Made by a program: the position numbers and the translations under genes. DNA of 64,000 nucleotides from Flavobacterium sp. ACN6 (GTDB lineage Bacteria > Bacteroidota > Bacteroidia > Flavobacteriales > Flavobacteriaceae), in contig NZ_MRCQ01000011.1 in NCBI RefSeq assembly GCF_002304005.1, positions 1-64,000 of the forward strand, given 5' to 3'. The notes beneath the pieces are model-generated. The model did not search any database, was not told where the DNA came from, and saw nothing but the letters and a program-made list of their open reading frames with translations. Below, one piece after another: positions 62,949 through 64,000 of the stretch; the first letter of the stretch is position 1; the number at the start of each line of letters is the position of its first letter.

Positions 62949-64000
62949 ATGTTCAAAATATTTATACAAAGACCTGTACTGGCAACCGTAATTTCCATTT
63001 TATTGGTTATTCTGGGGGTATTGGGTTTAACTAAACTGCCTTTACAACAGTTTCCAGATATTGCGCCTCCATCGGTTTTGGTAACGGCGGTATATCCTGG
63101 AGCAAATGCAGAAACGGTTTTACGTTCTGTGGCACCTTCTATCGAAGAATCTATAAATGGTGTAGAAAACATGACTTATATGAGTTCTACAGCCAGTAAC
63201 GACGGTACTTTAGCTATTACTGTTTTCTTTAAACTGGGTACAGATGCAGACCAGGCTGCAGTAAACGTACAAAACAGAGTTGCTCAGGCAACAAGTCAGC
63301 TTCCTGCCGAAGTTGTACAGCAAGGTATTGTTACGGCGAAACAGCAAAACAGTTTCATCATGGCGATTGGTATGTATACGGATGATGAGACGAAATACGA
63401 CCAAACGTTTGTTGCCAACTATGCGCAGATTAATATTATTCCGGAGTTAAAACGTATTCCAGGTGTGGGTTCTGCCAGTATCTTTGGTGGCGTAAAAGAT
63501 TACTCTATGCGTGTTTGGTTGAATCCAACACAAATGTCGACTTACAAAGTAACGCCTAGCGAAGTTATGGGCGCTATTCAGGACAAAAGTTTGGAAGCGG
63601 CTCCGGGGAAATTTGGAGAACGAAGCAAAGAAGTTTTTGAATACGTTATTAAATACAAAGGGAAATTAACTAAACCAGAAGATTATGAAAATATTGCTAT
63701 ACGTTCTAATGCAGATGGCTCAGTACTTCGCTTAAAAGATGTAGCGAGAGTAGAACTAGGTGCTTACTCTTACAACAGTTTAACTCGTTTAAATGGTAAA
63801 AAAGGAATTGTAATCGGGGTTATCCAGTTGGCTGGTTCTAACTCTAATGATATTCAGATTGCCATTAACAAAATGATGGAAAAGGCTTCTAAAGATTTTC
63901 CAAAAGGCATCAAACACAATATTTTCTATAGTACAAAAGTATCTCTTGACCAATCTATTGAGCAGGTTGAGCATACATTAATAGAAGCTTTTATATTAGT
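62949..64000 (+). CDS. RND efflux permease, AcrB/MexB type (3' end beyond window)
   Basis: The ATG at 62949 opens a frame to the window end (350 codons). It starts MFKIFIQRPVLATVISILLV, with FPDIAPPSVLVTAVYPGANAETV and QQFPDI typical of HAE1 (AcrB-like) pumps. FFKLGTDADQAAVNVQNRVAQA and VGSASIFGGVKDYSMRVWL follow in the first periplasmic pore loop. The drug-exporting substrates of the family are broad. It is cut at the first periplasmic loop. A TolC gene may follow outside. Confidence 0.95.
   Translation, partial: MFKIFIQRPVLATVISILLVILGVLGLTKLPLQQFPDIAPPSVLVTAVYPGANAETVLRSVAPSIEESINGVENMTYMSSTASNDGTLAITVFFKLGTDADQAAVNVQNRVAQATSQLPAEVVQQGIVTAKQQNSFIMAIGMYTDDETKYDQTFVANYAQINIIPELKRIPGVGSASIFGGVKDYSMRVWLNPTQMSTYKVTPSEVMGAIQDKSLEAAPGKFGERSKEVFEYVIKYKGKLTKPEDYENIAIRSNADGSVLRLKDVARVELGAYSYNSLTRLNGKKGIVIGVIQLAGSNSNDIQIAINKMMEKASKDFPKGIKHNIFYSTKVSLDQSIEQVEHTLIEAFIL

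Overview
The window looks like chromosome of a Flavobacterium-type Bacteroidota. The DNA is AT-rich. There is a SusC/SusD pair, several TonB-dependent systems and many lipoprotein signals. Several upstream regions carry the Bacteroidota promoter form TTTG-N18-20-TAnnTTTG, and intergenic regions are full of AT-rich tandem and palindromic repeats. No rRNA, tRNA, CRISPR array or transposase gene was recognised.

Layout. (1) 1-1298: 5' part of a secreted collagen-like repeat protein. (2) 1756-19006, minus strand: a pectin utilization locus with a rhamnogalacturonan acetylesterase (CE12-like), two GH28 polygalacturonases, a PL10-CE8 pectate lyase/pectin methylesterase fusion, a GH43 enzyme, two GH105 unsaturated uronyl hydrolases, an esterase and SusD/SusC. 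(3) 19293-20321: a LacI-type regulator. (4) 20645-30401, minus strand: a complete hexuronate route (uxaA, uxaB, kdgA, kdgK, uxaC, kduD, kduI) and a hexuronate MFS importer. Polymer is trimmed outside the cell, taken up by SusCD, cut to galacturonate and unsaturated uronate in the periplasm, imported, and both sugars converge on KDG, then KDPG, then pyruvate and glyceraldehyde-3-phosphate.

The best regulatory signal is a palindrome, TGTAATCGATTRCA, found directly behind the -7 element of three minus-strand promoters (GH28-susCD, kduI operon, MFS importer). A 12/14 match lies before the lacI gene. This supports one LacI regulon for the whole pathway.

(5) 30809-31747: an esterase. (6) 31834-38160: an iron/siderophore-type set (PepSY membrane protein, DUF4374-like lipoprotein, TonB receptor, divergent AraC regulator) with a 21-bp direct repeat between receptor and regulator. 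(7) 38824-46001: a degenerate receiver-like protein, isochorismatase-like hydrolase, amidohydrolase, 2'-5' RNA ligase-like protein, AraC regulator and two SDRs. (8) 46198-48545: a PepSY-like protein and a LytS/LytR-type two-component pair, followed by a TolC-RND-MFP efflux operon (48720-54708). (9) 54711-58944: an accessory segment of small unfamiliar genes lying between direct repeats, with a duplicated 210-bp multi-hairpin block. (10) 59018-60227: PfpI-like and cupin proteins. (11) 60882-64000: a TetR regulator and a second RND efflux operon, cut by the window edge. One palindrome lies at the tetR promoter and four more precede the efflux genes.

Several apparent long reading frames begin at TTG or GTG codons that lie in promoters. 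I moved those starts to downstream ATGs and say so in each entry.
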